From the NCBI GenBank assembly GCA_027923965.1, contig AP026969.1, forward strand, positions 4,712,001 to 4,776,000: DNA of 64,000 bases, given 5' to 3'. The notes below the pieces were generated by a model. It was not told where the DNA came from, ran no database searches, and worked only from the letters and a program-made list of their open reading frames with translations. Source of the DNA: Comamonadaceae bacterium OS-1 (GTDB lineage: Bacteria > Pseudomonadota > Gammaproteobacteria > Burkholderiales > Burkholderiaceae_C). A program made the translations under genes and the position numbers. Positions within the stretch are counted from its first letter, which is position 1. Each line of letters opens with the position of its first letter. This document shows positions 44,307 to 54,172 of this stretch, piece by piece.

Positions 44307-45653
44307 ATGAGCTCTACCGCCTCCCCCTCCACACCCGTTCCGCCACGTTTTGTTACAGGCCCATTGTTCCGGCATGTGGCGGTGATGTCCACCACCTCGG
44401 CCATCGGGCTGGTGGCGGTGTTCATCGTGGATTTGATCAACCTGTTCTACATCTCCCAGCTCGGCCAGCAGTCGATTGCGGCGGCGGTGGGCTTTGCGGG
44501 CGTGGTGGGCTTCTTCCATGCCTCGCTGTGCATCGGGCTGACCATCGGCATCACCGCGGTGGTGGCACGCACCGTGGGCGCGGGTAGGGCGGCGGATGCC
44601 AAGCGCCTGGCCACCTCCAGCCTGCTGCTGATGGTGCTGCTGGCGGCGATCATCGGCAGCGGCACCGCGCCGTTTCTGCATCCGCTGCTGGAGGCCCTGG
44701 GTGCCACCGGCGAAACCGAGCGCCTGGCCGTGCGCTACCTTAGCGTCACCGTGCATTCGCTGCCGTTGCTGGGGATCGGCATGGCCTGCTCGGCGCTGAT
44801 GCGCTCGGTGGGCGACGCGCGCGGGGCCATGGCGGTGACGCTGGGGGCTGCGGTGGTCACCGCCGTGCTGGACCCGATCTTGATCTTTGGCCTGCACATG
44901 GGGCTGGACGGCGCAGCCGCCACCGCGGTGGTGTCGCGCAGCATTTTGGCGGCGGTGGGCCTGCGCGGCGTGCTGCGCCATGGCCTGCTGGGGCGCTGGA
45001 ACCGGGCGGCTTTGGGTGGCGATGCCAGGCTGCTGGCGGGCGTGGCCGGCCCGGCGGTACTGACCAACCTGGCCACCCCCATCAGCGCCGCGTTCGTGAC
45101 CCATTCCATCGCCCAGTTTGGCGCGTCCGCCGTGGCCGGGCAGGCCATCATCGACCGCGTGACCCCGGTGGCGTTCGGGCTGATCTACGCGCTCAGCGGA
45201 GCGGTCGGCCCCATCCTGGCGCAAAACCTGGGCGCGGGCCAGTTCGACCGGGTGCGCCAGGGCCTGCGCGACAGCCTGCTGTTCATGGTGATCGCCGTGG
45301 GCAGCGCCTGGCTGCTGCTGGCGCTGGGACAGAACGCGCTGGTCTGGGCCTTCAGCGCACACGGCGAAGCGGCGCACCTGATCCACATGTTCTGCTCCTG
45401 GCTGGCGGCCAGCTTCTTCTTTGCCGGGGCGCTGTTTGTGGCCAATGCCGCCTTCAACAACCTGGGCAAGCCGCTGTGGTCCACCGGCTTCAACTGGGCC
45501 CGCGCCACCCTGGGCACGATTCCGTTTGCCTGGTGGGGCGCGCAGTTCGGCCCGGTGGGCGTGCTGGCCGGGGCGGCGATTGGCACGGCGATTTTTGGCT
45601 CGCTGGCGATGGTGGTGGCGTTTCGGTTGGTGGGGCGGATGGGGGTCAAATAG
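44307..45653 (+). CDS. MATE-family multidrug/toxin efflux transporter
   Basis: A 448-residue inner-membrane antiporter with twelve hydrophobic segments in two six-helix halves. The first half has FIVDLINLFYISQLGQQSIA, matching the usual MATE entry, and ALMRSVGDARGAMAVTLGA. The second half begins near residue 245 with AGPAVLTNLATPISAAFV. The ATG at 44307 is preferred over an in-frame ATG at 44280, which would fall only four bases after the MITE-like element. Substrates are unknown; the family exports cationic drugs or metabolites with Na+ or H+. Confidence 0.9.
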   Translation: MSSTASPSTPVPPRFVTGPLFRHVAVMSTTSAIGLVAVFIVDLINLFYISQLGQQSIAAAVGFAGVVGFFHASLCIGLTIGITAVVARTVGAGRAADAKRLATSSLLLMVLLAAIIGSGTAPFLHPLLEALGATGETERLAVRYLSVTVHSLPLLGIGMACSALMRSVGDARGAMAVTLGAAVVTAVLDPILIFGLHMGLDGAAATAVVSRSILAAVGLRGVLRHGLLGRWNRAALGGDARLLAGVAGPAVLTNLATPISAAFVTHSIAQFGASAVAGQAIIDRVTPVAFGLIYALSGAVGPILAQNLGAGQFDRVRQGLRDSLLFMVIAVGSAWLLLALGQNALVWAFSAHGEAAHLIHMFCSWLAASFFFAGALFVANAAFNNLGKPLWSTGFNWARATLGTIPFAWWGAQFGPVGVLAGAAIGTAIFGSLAMVVAFRLVGRMGVK

Positions 45654-45665
45654 GGCGCTGGCCCA

Positions 45666-45956
45666 TCAGAACCCGACTTCCTTTTGGTGGCGTACCGCAA
45701 GGATGGTGACGGTATCCGCGTCGATGCGGTAGCGTGCCACATAGCCACTGTCGCCAAAGTCGATCAACCATTCCCGGAAATCCTCGGGCATCTCTTCGAT
45801 AGGACGGCCTATGCCGGGTTGGAGTTCTAGCGCCTTCACCCCTTGCCGCATGGTTTTGACCGCACGCCGGGCGGCATTCAGATTCTTTACGGCCAGAAAG
45901 CGGTACAGGCGCTGCACATCCAGCAGCGCTGGCCGTGACCAAATCAGACGTGGCAT
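45666..45956 (-). CDS. RelE/ParE-family toxin
   Basis: A 96-residue basic protein of the RelE/ParE superfamily. It starts MPRLIWSRPALLDVQRLYRF, has the helix NAARRAVKTMRQGVKAL and ends with the strand pattern YVARYRIDADTVTILAVRHQ, usual in ParE-type toxins. The gene overlaps the antitoxin gene by 13 bp, and this order (antitoxin first) is standard. ParE members poison gyrase and RelE members cleave mRNA; which applies is not decided here. Confidence 0.88.
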   Translation of the reverse strand: MPRLIWSRPALLDVQRLYRFLAVKNLNAARRAVKTMRQGVKALELQPGIGRPIEEMPEDFREWLIDFGDSGYVARYRIDADTVTILAVRHQKEVGF

Positions 45957-46252
45957 GCAGGCGGCTCGGCGTCGTTGCCCAGTTCCAATTGGGCCAACCA
46001 GGCATCGGCTTCGTCGGCAGTTACATGCAGTCCGGTGGCACGGAAATCGTCCCAGGCTTTGAGCGTGTCCTGCCGAAAGGCCTCGCGCTTTTCTTCGCGT
46101 TCGACGTATTGGGTGATCGCCTCGCGCATGAGCCAGTGGGCGCTGCGGTGGCGTGCTTGCGCCAGGCGTTGCACGCGTGCTTTGGTGTCGTCGTCGATCT
46201 TGATCGCCACAGGGCGAATGGGATTGGTAGGGCTTGCAATAGCGGCAGTCAT
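45944..46252 (-). CDS. Ribbon-helix-helix antitoxin (RelB/ParD/CopG-like)
   Basis: A 102-residue antitoxin. The ATG at 46252 has GGAGG just upstream. The N-terminal DNA-binding strand and helices are IRPVAIKIDDDTKARVQRLA and RHRSAHWLMREAITQYVE, a typical ribbon-helix-helix. The C-terminal half is acidic and would wrap the toxin. It should repress its own operon through the AATACC/GGTATT repeat array directly upstream. Confidence 0.87.
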   Translation of the reverse strand: MTAAIASPTNPIRPVAIKIDDDTKARVQRLAQARHRSAHWLMREAITQYVEREEKREAFRQDTLKAWDDFRATGLHVTADEADAWLAQLELGNDAEPPACHV

Positions 46253-46267
46253 GGTGGCCTCCAATAA

Positions 46268-46306
46268 GGTATTGCTTGTGAATACCTAACAATACCATTT
46301 AATACC
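46268..46306. promoter_or_regulatory. Operator array of the toxin-antitoxin operon
   Basis: GGTATT at 46268-46273 is followed by AATACC at 46281, 46291 and 46301, the last three exactly 10 bp apart. The first pair forms an inverted repeat with a 7-base spacer. The array starts 15 bp upstream of the antitoxin start, as expected for cooperative ribbon-helix-helix binding. Confidence 0.65.
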
Positions 46307-46322
46307 GTTTGCGAACAGGCTC

Positions 46323-46868
46323 CTAGTTGTCGCTGCGGCTCTGGTCCACCCACACCAGCTGGTCCACCGCAATGCCCAGCGCCTGCGCCTTGGCCAGCAA
46401 CTGCGCGCGGATGTTGGCGGGCAGTTGCTTGTCACGCGCCAGGATCCACACGTAGCTGCGGTCGGCCCCCACCACCATCGCCCAGCGGTAGGCCGGGTCC
46501 AGCGCCACCACGTGGTAGCCGCCGTAGAACGGGCCGAAGAACGACACCTTGAGCGAGGCGGTGCGCGGGTCGCCGGTGAACCTGGCCACGCCTTCGGCTT
46601 CCTTCCAGGCGTTCTTTTCCCGGCTGAAGCCCCGGTTGATCACCTGCACGCTGCCATCCGGCTGCAGCGTGTAGCGGGCGCTCACATTGTCCAGCCCGCG
46701 CTCGAAGGAATGGTCGAGCCGGGCGATCTCAAACCACTGGCCCGCATAGCGCGTGGCATCGAACCCCGTGACCGCGGTAATGCCCTCGGGCACGGTGGTG
46801 GAGCAGCCGCCCAGGGCCAGGGAGCAGGCCAGCAGCAAGGGGGCAAAGCGGCGCAAAGTGTGTGTCAT
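46323..46868 (-). CDS. blc: Lipocalin-family lipoprotein (Blc-like)
   Basis: A 181-residue outer-membrane-type lipoprotein. The start at 46868 gives a lipoprotein signal ending LALGGC. The lipocalin signature is FDATRYAGQWFEIARLDHSF, followed by strand motifs GFSREKNAWKEAEGVARF and SYVWILARDKQL. Blc proteins bind lysophospholipids and fatty acids in the periplasm. It is a stand-alone gene between the toxin-antitoxin pair and marC. Confidence 0.92.
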   Translation of the reverse strand: MTHTLRRFAPLLLACSLALGGCSTTVPEGITAVTGFDATRYAGQWFEIARLDHSFERGLDNVSARYTLQPDGSVQVINRGFSREKNAWKEAEGVARFTGDPRTASLKVSFFGPFYGGYHVVALDPAYRWAMVVGADRSYVWILARDKQLPANIRAQLLAKAQALGIAVDQLVWVDQSRSDN

Positions 46869-46884
46869 GGTATGTATGGAAAAA

Positions 46885-46925
46885 AAGGGCTCCAGCGCCC
46901 ATCGAACCGGCACAAGCAGCTACAA
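46885..46925 (+). repeat. Intergenic palindromic repeat, copy 10 (short)
   Basis: Contains GCTCCAGCGCCCATCGAACC and GGCACAAGCAGCTAC. It is a partial, diverged copy between two minus-strand genes. Confidence 0.5.
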
Positions 46926-46936
46926 AAACCGCAGCA

Positions 46937-47575
46937 TCACCCGCCCAGCACCGGAAACAGCTTGTGCAACCCGTCGGCCATCACTTCCACCGCCAGCGCG
47001 GCCAGGATCAGGCCCATCAGGCGGGTCATCACGTTGATGCCGGTTTTGCCCAGTACGCGGGCAATCGGGGCGGCCAGGGCGAAGCACAGGGCGGTGGCCA
47101 GGCCGATCACCACGCCGTAGCCCACCAAGGCGGCCAGTTGCCAGAAGGTCTTGGCCTTGTCGGCGTAGATCACCACGGTGGACATGCTGGCCGGGCCGGT
47201 GAGCAGGGGAATGGCCAGCGGCACCACGGCGATGCTGGCGCCCACGGCGGCGCGCTCGGACGCATCCTGCAACTCGGTGGCGTTGGACTTGGCCTCGGCG
47301 GGCTGGGCGTTGAGCATGTTCAGCGACGAGCTCAGCAGCAGCAGGCCGCCGCCCACCTGGAAGCTGGCCAGCGAGATGTTGAAGAACTCCAGAATCTGCA
47401 GGCCCAGCAGGGCGCTGACGGCAATCACCACAAACACGCTGAACGACGACACCCAGATGGTGCGGCGGCGCTGCGCCTCTGAAAAGCTCTGCGTGTAGTG
47501 GATGAAAAACGGCACGATGGCCAGCGGGTTGACGATGGCCAACAGGGTGATGAGGGGTTTGAAGTCCATAGCCAT
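46937..47575 (-). CDS. MarC-family integral membrane protein (UPF0056)
   Basis: A 212-residue inner-membrane protein with six hydrophobic segments. It begins MAMDFKPLITLLAIVNPLAI with the family's VNPLAIVPFF motif, repeated in inverted form as IAVVPLAIPLLTGPAS. The MarC family's role is still unclear; the original link with multiple antibiotic resistance was not confirmed. It starts five bases after an SDR gene, so they are probably co-transcribed. Confidence 0.9.
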   Translation of the reverse strand: MAMDFKPLITLLAIVNPLAIVPFFIHYTQSFSEAQRRRTIWVSSFSVFVVIAVSALLGLQILEFFNISLASFQVGGGLLLLSSSLNMLNAQPAEAKSNATELQDASERAAVGASIAVVPLAIPLLTGPASMSTVVIYADKAKTFWQLAALVGYGVVIGLATALCFALAAPIARVLGKTGINVMTRLMGLILAALAVEVMADGLHKLFPVLGG

Positions 47576-47580
47576 TGAGC

Positions 47581-48363
47581 TTAACGCCCCCCGCTGACAT
47601 CCACCAGCGCCCCCGTGGTGTAACTCGCCTCGGGGCTGAGCAGCCAGACGATCGCCTGCGCCACCTCCAGCGCCGTGCCGCCGCGCTGCAGGGGTACGGT
47701 GGCCGACAGGTCGCGCACCCGGTCGGGCAGGCCGCCAGAGGCGTGGATGTCGGTTTCGATCAGGCCGGGGCGCACGGCGTTGACGCGGATGCCGTCTGCC
47801 GCAACCTCCTTGGACAGGCCGATGGTCATGCTGTCGATGGCCCCCTTGGCGGCGGCGTAGTCCACATACTGGCCGGGCGAGCCCAGGCGCGATGCGGCAC
47901 TGGAGACGTTGACTATGGCGCCGCCCTGGCCGTAGCCGGGGCCGAAAAGCTGTTCACCCTGGCGGCCCATGCGGCGCACGGCCTCGCGGGCGCACAGGAA
48001 TGGGCCGACCACGTTGATGCTAAACATGCGCTGCAGCCGGGCCGCACCCATGCTGTCCACGCGGGCGGGCACGTCCACCACCCCGGCGTTGTTGACCAGG
48101 GCACGCAGCGGGCCGAGCTGTGCGTCTACCGCGGCAAACAGGCGCAGCACCTGGGCTTCATCGGCCACGTCGGCCTGCAAGGCGATGGCCTGGCCGCCCT
48201 GGGCCCGGATATCGGCCACCAGTGCTTCGGCGGCGCTGGCGTTGTGCGCGTAGTTGACGGCCACGGCATAGCCGCGCTGGGCGGCCAGCCGGGCGGTGGC
48301 GGCACCAATGCCGCGCCCGCCGCCGGTGACCAGCAGTACGGGAAGGTCGGGAATGGGGGTCAT
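47581..48363 (-). CDS. Short-chain dehydrogenase/reductase (SDR)
   Basis: A 260-residue classical SDR. The cofactor motif is VTGGGRGIGAATARLAA, with NNAG at about residue 88. The catalytic Ser is in IVNVSSAAS and the YxxxK is YAAAKGAIDSM. The layout is like glucose/3-oxoacyl reductases. It is co-directional with marC and divergent from a dienelactone hydrolase gene, with 72 bp between starts. The substrate is unknown. Confidence 0.9.
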   Translation of the reverse strand: MTPIPDLPVLLVTGGGRGIGAATARLAAQRGYAVAVNYAHNASAAEALVADIRAQGGQAIALQADVADEAQVLRLFAAVDAQLGPLRALVNNAGVVDVPARVDSMGAARLQRMFSINVVGPFLCAREAVRRMGRQGEQLFGPGYGQGGAIVNVSSAASRLGSPGQYVDYAAAKGAIDSMTIGLSKEVAADGIRVNAVRPGLIETDIHASGGLPDRVRDLSATVPLQRGGTALEVAQAIVWLLSPEASYTTGALVDVSGGR

Positions 48364-48435
48364 TGGCGGGTCCTGGGGTGGATCCAGAACGATACCAGTA
48401 CCATGGCCCCCCTTTCAGTCTCAGGAGCTTCCCCC

Positions 48436-49122
48436 ATGTCCAATTTCATCGACCTGACCGCCGCCGACGGCTTTGTGCTGCCCGCCTACGTGGCCCAACC
48501 CAGCGGCACGCCCAAGGGCGCGGTGGTGGTGATCCAGGAGATTTTTGGCATCAACAGCCACATCCGCTCGGTGGCCGATGGCTATGCGGCGGCAGGCTAT
48601 CTGGCCGTGGCCCCGGCCATGTTCCACCGTGTGCAGCCGGGGGTGGACCTGGGCTATAGCCCGGAAGACATACAGGCCGGTATTGCCCTGAAGGCTGCCG
48701 CCGAGGCGCTGGGCGTGCCCACGCTGATGCTGGACGTGCAAGCCGCTGTGGCCTATGCCGCGGCCCAGGCGGGCAAGGTTGGCACGGTGGGCTACTGCTG
48801 GGGTGGCTTGCTGAGCTGGCGCGCGGCCTGCCTGGTGCAGGGCCTGGAAGCCGCGGTGACCTATTACGGGGGCGGCATGACGGCAGCGGCCGAGGTGGCC
48901 CGCACCCCCCGCGTGCCGGTGCTGTCGCATTTTGGCGAACGCGACCACGGCATTGCGCTGGACACGGTGCGGGCCTTTGCCCAGGCCCACCTGGCGGTGG
49001 ATGTGCGCCTGTACCCGGCCGACCACGGCTTCAACTGCGACCAGCGCGGGGCCTATGACGCACCAGCGGCATCGCTGGCACGCGAACGCTCGCTGGCGTT
49101 CTTTGCCGAGCACCTGGTCTGA
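48436..49122 (+). CDS. Dienelactone hydrolase-family protein
   Basis: A 228-residue alpha/beta hydrolase of the carboxymethylenebutenolidase family. AGGAG lies ten bases before the ATG. The Cys nucleophile is in VGYCWGG, with catalytic Asp in FGERDHGI and His in YPADHGFNCDQRG. The glutamate in VVVIQEIFGINSHIR is also typical. Real dienelactone hydrolases act in chlorocatechol breakdown, but many relatives are general esterases and no aromatic pathway genes are nearby. It is divergent from the SDR gene. Confidence 0.9.
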   Translation: MSNFIDLTAADGFVLPAYVAQPSGTPKGAVVVIQEIFGINSHIRSVADGYAAAGYLAVAPAMFHRVQPGVDLGYSPEDIQAGIALKAAAEALGVPTLMLDVQAAVAYAAAQAGKVGTVGYCWGGLLSWRAACLVQGLEAAVTYYGGGMTAAAEVARTPRVPVLSHFGERDHGIALDTVRAFAQAHLAVDVRLYPADHGFNCDQRGAYDAPAASLARERSLAFFAEHLV

Positions 49123-49124
49123 TG

Positions 49125-49192
49125 CTATCGTTTTAAAGTCATTTTTTGATAGCTTCTAACGCTTATTCAGTAAGCACAGGCTGCCAATTTAA
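49125..49192 (-). repeat. Intergenic palindromic repeat, copy 11
   Basis: Contains TTGATAGCTTCTAACGCTTA, then TTCAGTAAGCACAGGCTGCC, preceded by ATGCTATCG. It sits between the convergent dienelactone hydrolase and LysR genes. Confidence 0.7.
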
Positions 49193-49215
49193 TGCCTGAA
49201 AATGGCCTGAAAACC

Positions 49216-50103
49216 TCAATCCTGCTTCCAGCGGGCTTCCATGAAGTCCAGCAGTGCCTTTAACGCCGCGCTGTTGTGGCGGCGCTGGGTGTAGGCGGCG
49301 TACAGCCACAGGTCGTGGGCCTGGAAGTCGTCCAGCACCGGCACCAGGGCCCCGCTGTCCAGGTGGGTTTGCACCAGCATGCGCGGCAAACGGGCCACGC
49401 CCAGGCTGTGCAGGGCCAGGTGCACCAGCGGCATCGGGTCGGTTGCGTCCATGCGGCTGCGCATGGCCACGTTGTGCGCCTTGCCGTTCACCTTGAAGCG
49501 CCACTGCGGATGGTTGCCGTGCATGGCCAGCGTCACCGCATCGTGCCCGGCCAGTTCGTCCGGGTGGGTGGGCAGGCCGCGCTTTTTCCAGTAGGTGGGG
49601 GTGGCGCATACCACCACGTCGATGCGGCGCAGTTTGCGCATGATCAGGTTGTCGTTGGGTGCGGTGCCCACGCGCAGCGCCAGGTCCATGCCTTCTTCCA
49701 CCAGGTCCACCACCCGGTTGCCCAGGTCCAGGCTGATGTGCACCTCGGGGTAGCGGTGCATGAAGTCGGCCAGCAGGGCGGGCAGTTCCACGCTGCCAAT
49801 GCCTTGCGGCGCGGTCATGCGCAGGCGGCCGCTGGGCTCGTGCGCGCGGTGCTGCAGCTCTTCGCGGGTCAGCGCCATCATCTCCAGCAGGGGCTTGCTG
49901 CGCTCCAGCAGCAGGCCGCCCGCGTCGGTCAGGCTGACGGTGCGGGTGCTGCGGTTCAGCAGCCGCGTGCCCAGCCGGCTCTCCAGCTCGGCCACGTGCT
50001 TGCTCACATTGGCCTTGGACACATCCAGGGTTTTGGCGGCCAGTGAAAAACCGCCGCGGGCGGCAACTTCGCGGAAGGTGCGGATGAGTTCGAGGGTGTC
50101 CAT
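49216..50103 (-). CDS. LysR-family transcriptional regulator
   Basis: A 295-residue LysR-type regulator. The helix-turn-helix (residues 3-62) includes LIRTFREVAARGGFSLAAKT and LGTRLLNRSTRTV. The ligand domain runs from about 90 to 290. The ATG at 50103 is preferred over an upstream TTG three codons earlier. No divergent target is adjacent except the DUF4148 gene 208 bp away, so its regulon is unclear. Confidence 0.9.
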   Translation of the reverse strand: MDTLELIRTFREVAARGGFSLAAKTLDVSKANVSKHVAELESRLGTRLLNRSTRTVSLTDAGGLLLERSKPLLEMMALTREELQHRAHEPSGRLRMTAPQGIGSVELPALLADFMHRYPEVHISLDLGNRVVDLVEEGMDLALRVGTAPNDNLIMRKLRRIDVVVCATPTYWKKRGLPTHPDELAGHDAVTLAMHGNHPQWRFKVNGKAHNVAMRSRMDATDPMPLVHLALHSLGVARLPRMLVQTHLDSGALVPVLDDFQAHDLWLYAAYTQRRHNSAALKALLDFMEARWKQD

Positions 50104-50311
50104 TGTTTCCAAGACCGAAACAGCCTGGTTCCGTTTAGGGTGTCATAAAGCTGAAACTTAGTTACAGCCCGGCATTCTGAATCAAGGCAAGGTAAGAACA
50201 CGTTCTGCACCCTGTGAACCTGTCCTCCGGCGCCTCAACCACCCTGCAAGAGTGGCTGGCCCCGCCAGAGGTTCCTGGTCCAAACGCACTTTTTAACTTT
50301 TAGGAATGACC

Positions 50312-50614
50312 ATGAACACGACCAAACTCTTAGCTGCTTCCCTGATCGCCCTGGCCTCGGTGGCCACCACCAGCGCCTTTGCCGATGCGTACGACCGCGA
50401 TTACCCCGTGGTCACCAGCACCCACAGCACCGTGACCCGCGCCCAGGTGCAGGCCGAACTGCGGGCCGCCCAGCAGGACGGCAGTCTGGCTGCATCCACC
50501 GACAACAACTACCCCGTCATCGTCACCACCGGCACGCCGTTGACCCGCGCCGAAGTCCGCGCTGACCTCATCAAGGCCGAAAAAGACGGCAGCTTGCCGC
50601 AGTTCCACGGCTAA
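50312..50614 (+). CDS. DUF4148-family small exported protein
   Basis: A 100-residue secreted protein with AGGA six bases before the ATG and a signal peptide of about 23 residues ending TSAFA. The mature part is a tandem repeat of about 34 residues: YPVV...VTRAQVQAELRAAQQDGSL and YPVIV...LTRAEVRADLIKAEKDGSL. DUF4148 proteins are common in Burkholderiales, usually in many paralogs; their function is not known. It lies alone upstream of the hybrid kinase gene. Confidence 0.88.
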   Translation: MNTTKLLAASLIALASVATTSAFADAYDRDYPVVTSTHSTVTRAQVQAELRAAQQDGSLAASTDNNYPVIVTTGTPLTRAEVRADLIKAEKDGSLPQFHG

Positions 50615-50707
50615 AGCGGTAGCCACCGCAGTGCCATATCCTTGGAGCACAATGTTACAAATCGGGTGGCGCTACCGCCCGGTTTTCAGAGGCTCTGGGG
50701 ATGCAGC

Positions 50708-53700
50708 ATGGCGTTGGACATTGGCAAGATTGAATGGGCCCCCTGGGGCCTTTGCGCAGCCACGCTAGGTGCCAGCTGGGTGCTGCATCCGCCCGGCCTA
50801 TGGCAGGCTGCGGGCGGGGTGGTGGTGGCTGCGCTGCTGTCCTGGGCTGGTACGCGGGTGCTGCGCAAGGCGGCAAAGCCTGCTGCCGATGCCCTGGCCG
50901 CCCTGGAGCGGCAGTGCCAGCAGCACCGCACGGTGATCGACAGCCTGCCGTTCCAGGTGTGGCTCAAAGACCCGCAGGGCACACACCTGCTCGTCAACCA
51001 GGCATATGCCCAACGGCTGCACCTGCCCCAGCCCGATGCGGCGGTGGGCAAAACAGACTTTGCCCTGTGGCCCTTGCCGCTGGCCCAGCGGTTTCGCGAC
51101 GACGACGCGCAGGTGATGGCCAGCGGCAAGCCACTGCGCGTCGAGGAGCAGCAAGGCACCGCACCCGACGCCCGGTGGTTCGATATCGTCAAGACACCGG
51201 TGCACTATGGCCCGGGACAGGGCGGTACGGTAGGGGTGGCCATCGACATTTCCGAACGCAAGGCCCTGGAAAAGCGTCTAACCGACAGCGAGCAGCAGTT
51301 CCGCGGCCTGGCCGAAAACATCACCGATTTGATCCTGTGCCTGGACAAGCAAGGCCAACGCGTCTACATGAACCCGGCCATGCAGCGCCTGTACCGGCGC
51401 ATTCTGGGCGAGCATGTGGATGTGATGGACAGCGAGGTCACCCTGCTCAACAGCCACTACCGCCGACAGCACGAGGCCTTGGTGGCCCAGGTGCTGACCA
51501 CGGGCCGAGAAGGCCTGCTGGAGCTGGCATCGCCTGCGCGCGGGCCGGTGCCGCAGATTTTTTCCACCTCGCGCTACATGCCCCAGCGCAATGCCCAGGG
51601 CGAGGTCGAGGGGGTCATCATCCTCTCGCGCGACACCACGGTGCGCAAGCAGGCCGAGGCCCACCTGCAAAGCCTGAACCGCGCCCTCACCCTCACCAGT
51701 GCCACCAACCTGGCCGTGGCCAAGGCCACCGGGCTGCAGGAACTGCTGGACGCGGTGTGCCGCCAGATGGTCGACATCGGCGGCTACCTCACCGTATGCA
51801 TTGGCCGCGCCGAGTCGGATGCGCGCAAAACCGTCACCCTGGTGGCGGGCCACGGCAGCCTGGCCGCAGGCATGTTCGACCTCAGCCACAGCTGGGACCC
51901 GGCCGCCCCCGACTTCGGCGCCATGGGCCGCTGCATTGCCGAGGGCGCACCGGTGCTGGTGCCCGATGTGCAAAACGATCCGCGCGTGCTCAACAGCCCC
52001 GGCACCGCCCGCGCCCTGGGTGTGCGCTCCATGCTGTGCCTGCCGCTGCACGGCACCGAGCAGGTCTGGGGCTCGATCTACGCCTACTCCATGGACCCCG
52101 ACAGCTTCTCCGAGGACGAAGTGCGCCTGCTGGACGAGGCGGCCAACAACATCGCCTACGGCATCCGCGCCCTGCTGGCCCAGGGCGGCATGCGGGCGGC
52201 CGAGCAGGCGCTGTACGAGTCGTCGCTGGCTCGGCAGATCGCCGAAGAGGCCAGCAAGGCCAAAAGCGACTTTCTGGCCACCATGAGCCACGAAATCCGC
52301 ACCCCCATGAACGGCGTGCTGGGCATGACCAGCCTGCTGCTGGACACACCGCTCAACGACGAGCAGCGCGAATTCGCCGAAACCGTGCGCAACAGCGGCG
52401 AGGCCCTGCTGCGCATCATCAACGACATCCTCGACTACTCCAAGATCGAAGCCGGCAAGCTGGAGCTGGAGGTGCTGGACTTCAACCTGCGCACCCTGAT
52501 GGACGAGGTGACCGACGTGGTGGCCCTGCGCATCGGTAGCCAGCCGGTGGAATGCGCCTGGGTGGCGCAGCCGCAGGTGCCGTCGCGCGTGCGCGGTGAC
52601 CCCGGCCGCCTGCGCCAGGTGCTGCTGAACCTGGCAGGCAACGCCACCAAGTTCACCCGGCAGGGCGAGGTCACCATCGACCTGGGCCTGGTGGCCGACC
52701 AGGGCAGCGAGGTGGTGCTGCACTTTGAGGTGCGCGACACCGGCATCGGCATCGCCCCCGACAAGCTGGCCCAGCTGTTCACCCCGTTTACCCAGGCCGA
52801 CGCATCCACTACCCGCCAGTACGGTGGTACCGGGCTGGGCCTGGCCATCGCCAAGCAACTGGTCGAGCGCATGGGTGGCGTGATCGGGGCCCGCAGCGTA
52901 CCGGGGCAGGGCTCGGTGTTCTGGTTTGAACTGCCGTTGGGCACGCCGCTGGCACCCCGGGTGGAAGTGGTGGAGCGCTCCACCCAGGCGGTCGCCGGCC
53001 TGCGCGCCCTGGTGGTGGACGACAACGCCACCAACCGCCGCCTGCTGGAGCTGCTGCTGCACAACTGGGGCCTGCAGACCGTGGCCGCCGAAGACGGCCT
53101 GCAGGCCCAGCGCGTGCTGGCCGCCGAGCAGGCGGCGGGCCGCAAGCTGCACCTGGCGATCCTGGACATGCGCATGCCCGGCATGGACGGCGAAGCCCTG
53201 GGCCGCTGGATGCAGGCCCACCCGCTGTGGGCCGAGGTACCGCTGGTCATGCTCACCTCGGTGGCCCGGCGTGGCGACGCAACCCGCCTCACCGCGGCCG
53301 GATTTGCCGCCTTCCTCACCAAACCCATCAAGGGCCCGCAGCTGCTGCGTTGCATGCAAACCCTGCTGTCCGTGGACACCGCGCCGCCGCCCGCCCCCCT
53401 GGCTGCGCCGGTGCAACCCACCCACCGCGGCCTGGAGGCGGCCCTGCCCGGTGCCCGCGTGCTGGTGGTCGAAGACAACCCCACCAACCAGCGCCTGGTG
53501 CTGGCCCTGCTGGGCCAATGGGGCCACCAGGTGCACACCGCTGCGCACGGTGGCGAGGCTCTGGAGTTGCTGCTGCAGCACCCGTTCGACCTCGTGCTGA
53601 TGGACTGCCAGATGCCCGGGATGGACGGCTACGAAGCCACTCGCCGCATCCGTGCAGGCGAGGCCGGGGCGCGCCACGTGGATGTACCCATCATCGCCCT

Positions 53701-54172
53701 GACCGCCAACGCCATGGTGGGCGACCGCGCCACCGCCATCGCCGCGGGCATGGACGACCACATCAGCAAACCCATCGACGTCCCGACCCTGCGCGCGGCG
53801 GTGCAGCGCTGGAGCCGCCTGCGCGCGGGTGGGGTGGTGCCCTTCCAGCCGCCGCTGGAAGATTTCAGTCTGGCGCTGTTGGGCCGATACTATGGGCACG
53901 ACCTGCCGCTGGTGGGCCCCTTGCTACCCGGTGTGTGGGACGACCTGCAACAGCAACTGCCCGCCCTGCGCAAGGCCATGGCCCTGCCCCAGGGGGCCGA
54001 AGCCCGGCTCCGGCTGGACGCACTGGCCCGCATGGCCGACGCACTGGGCGGTGCCGCCCTGGCCCGGCTGGCGCGGACGCAGGAGCCAGGGCTGGCGGCC
54101 CTGGAAAATGTGGTGGAGCGATTGGGCGCGGCCATCCTGGCCCAAACAACTGGGAGTGCCGCATGGACGTAG
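50708..54172 (+). CDS. Hybrid sensor histidine kinase with PAS, GAF and two receiver domains
   Basis: A 1154-residue kinase. One or two hydrophobic segments lie at residues 10-50, then a PAS domain (about 70-195) and a second PAS (about 205-325). A GAF domain (about 345-500) follows. The kinase core has His528 in [17 protein letters not shown]-box [21 protein letters not shown] and [13 protein letters not shown]. Two receiver domains follow, with Asp820 ([10 protein letters not shown]) and Asp966 ([10 protein letters not shown]). No Hpt domain is present; the downstream gene supplies one. The stop overlaps the next gene by 10 bp. The start ATG at 50708 has GGGG upstream. Confidence 0.93.
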   Translation: MALDIGKIEWAPWGLCAATLGASWVLHPPGLWQAAGGVVVAALLSWAGTRVLRKAAKPAADALAALERQCQQHRTVIDSLPFQVWLKDPQGTHLLVNQAYAQRLHLPQPDAAVGKTDFALWPLPLAQRFRDDDAQVMASGKPLRVEEQQGTAPDARWFDIVKTPVHYGPGQGGTVGVAIDISERKALEKRLTDSEQQFRGLAENITDLILCLDKQGQRVYMNPAMQRLYRRILGEHVDVMDSEVTLLNSHYRRQHEALVAQVLTTGREGLLELASPARGPVPQIFSTSRYMPQRNAQGEVEGVIILSRDTTVRKQAEAHLQSLNRALTLTSATNLAVAKATGLQELLDAVCRQMVDIGGYLTVCIGRAESDARKTVTLVAGHGSLAAGMFDLSHSWDPAAPDFGAMGRCIAEGAPVLVPDVQNDPRVLNSPGTARALGVRSMLCLPLHGTEQVWGSIYAYSMDPDSFSEDEVRLLDEAANNIAYGIRALLAQGGMRAAEQALYESSLARQIAEEASKAKSDFLATMSHEIRTPMNGVLGMTSLLLDTPLNDEQREFAETVRNSGEALLRIINDILDYSKIEAGKLELEVLDFNLRTLMDEVTDVVALRIGSQPVECAWVAQPQVPSRVRGDPGRLRQVLLNLAGNATKFTRQGEVTIDLGLVADQGSEVVLHFEVRDTGIGIAPDKLAQLFTPFTQADASTTRQYGGTGLGLAIAKQLVERMGGVIGARSVPGQGSVFWFELPLGTPLAPRVEVVERSTQAVAGLRALVVDDNATNRRLLELLLHNWGLQTVAAEDGLQAQRVLAAEQAAGRKLHLAILDMRMPGMDGEALGRWMQAHPLWAEVPLVMLTSVARRGDATRLTAAGFAAFLTKPIKGPQLLRCMQTLLSVDTAPPPAPLAAPVQPTHRGLEAALPGARVLVVEDNPTNQRLVLALLGQWGHQVHTAAHGGEALELLLQHPFDLVLMDCQMPGMDGYEATRRIRAGEAGARHVDVPIIALTANAMVGDRATAIAAGMDDHISKPIDVPTLRAAVQRWSRLRAGGVVPFQPPLEDFSLALLGRYYGHDLPLVGPLLPGVWDDLQQQLPALRKAMALPQGAEARLRLDALARMADALGGAALARLARTQEPGLAALENVVERLGAAILAQTTGSAAWT

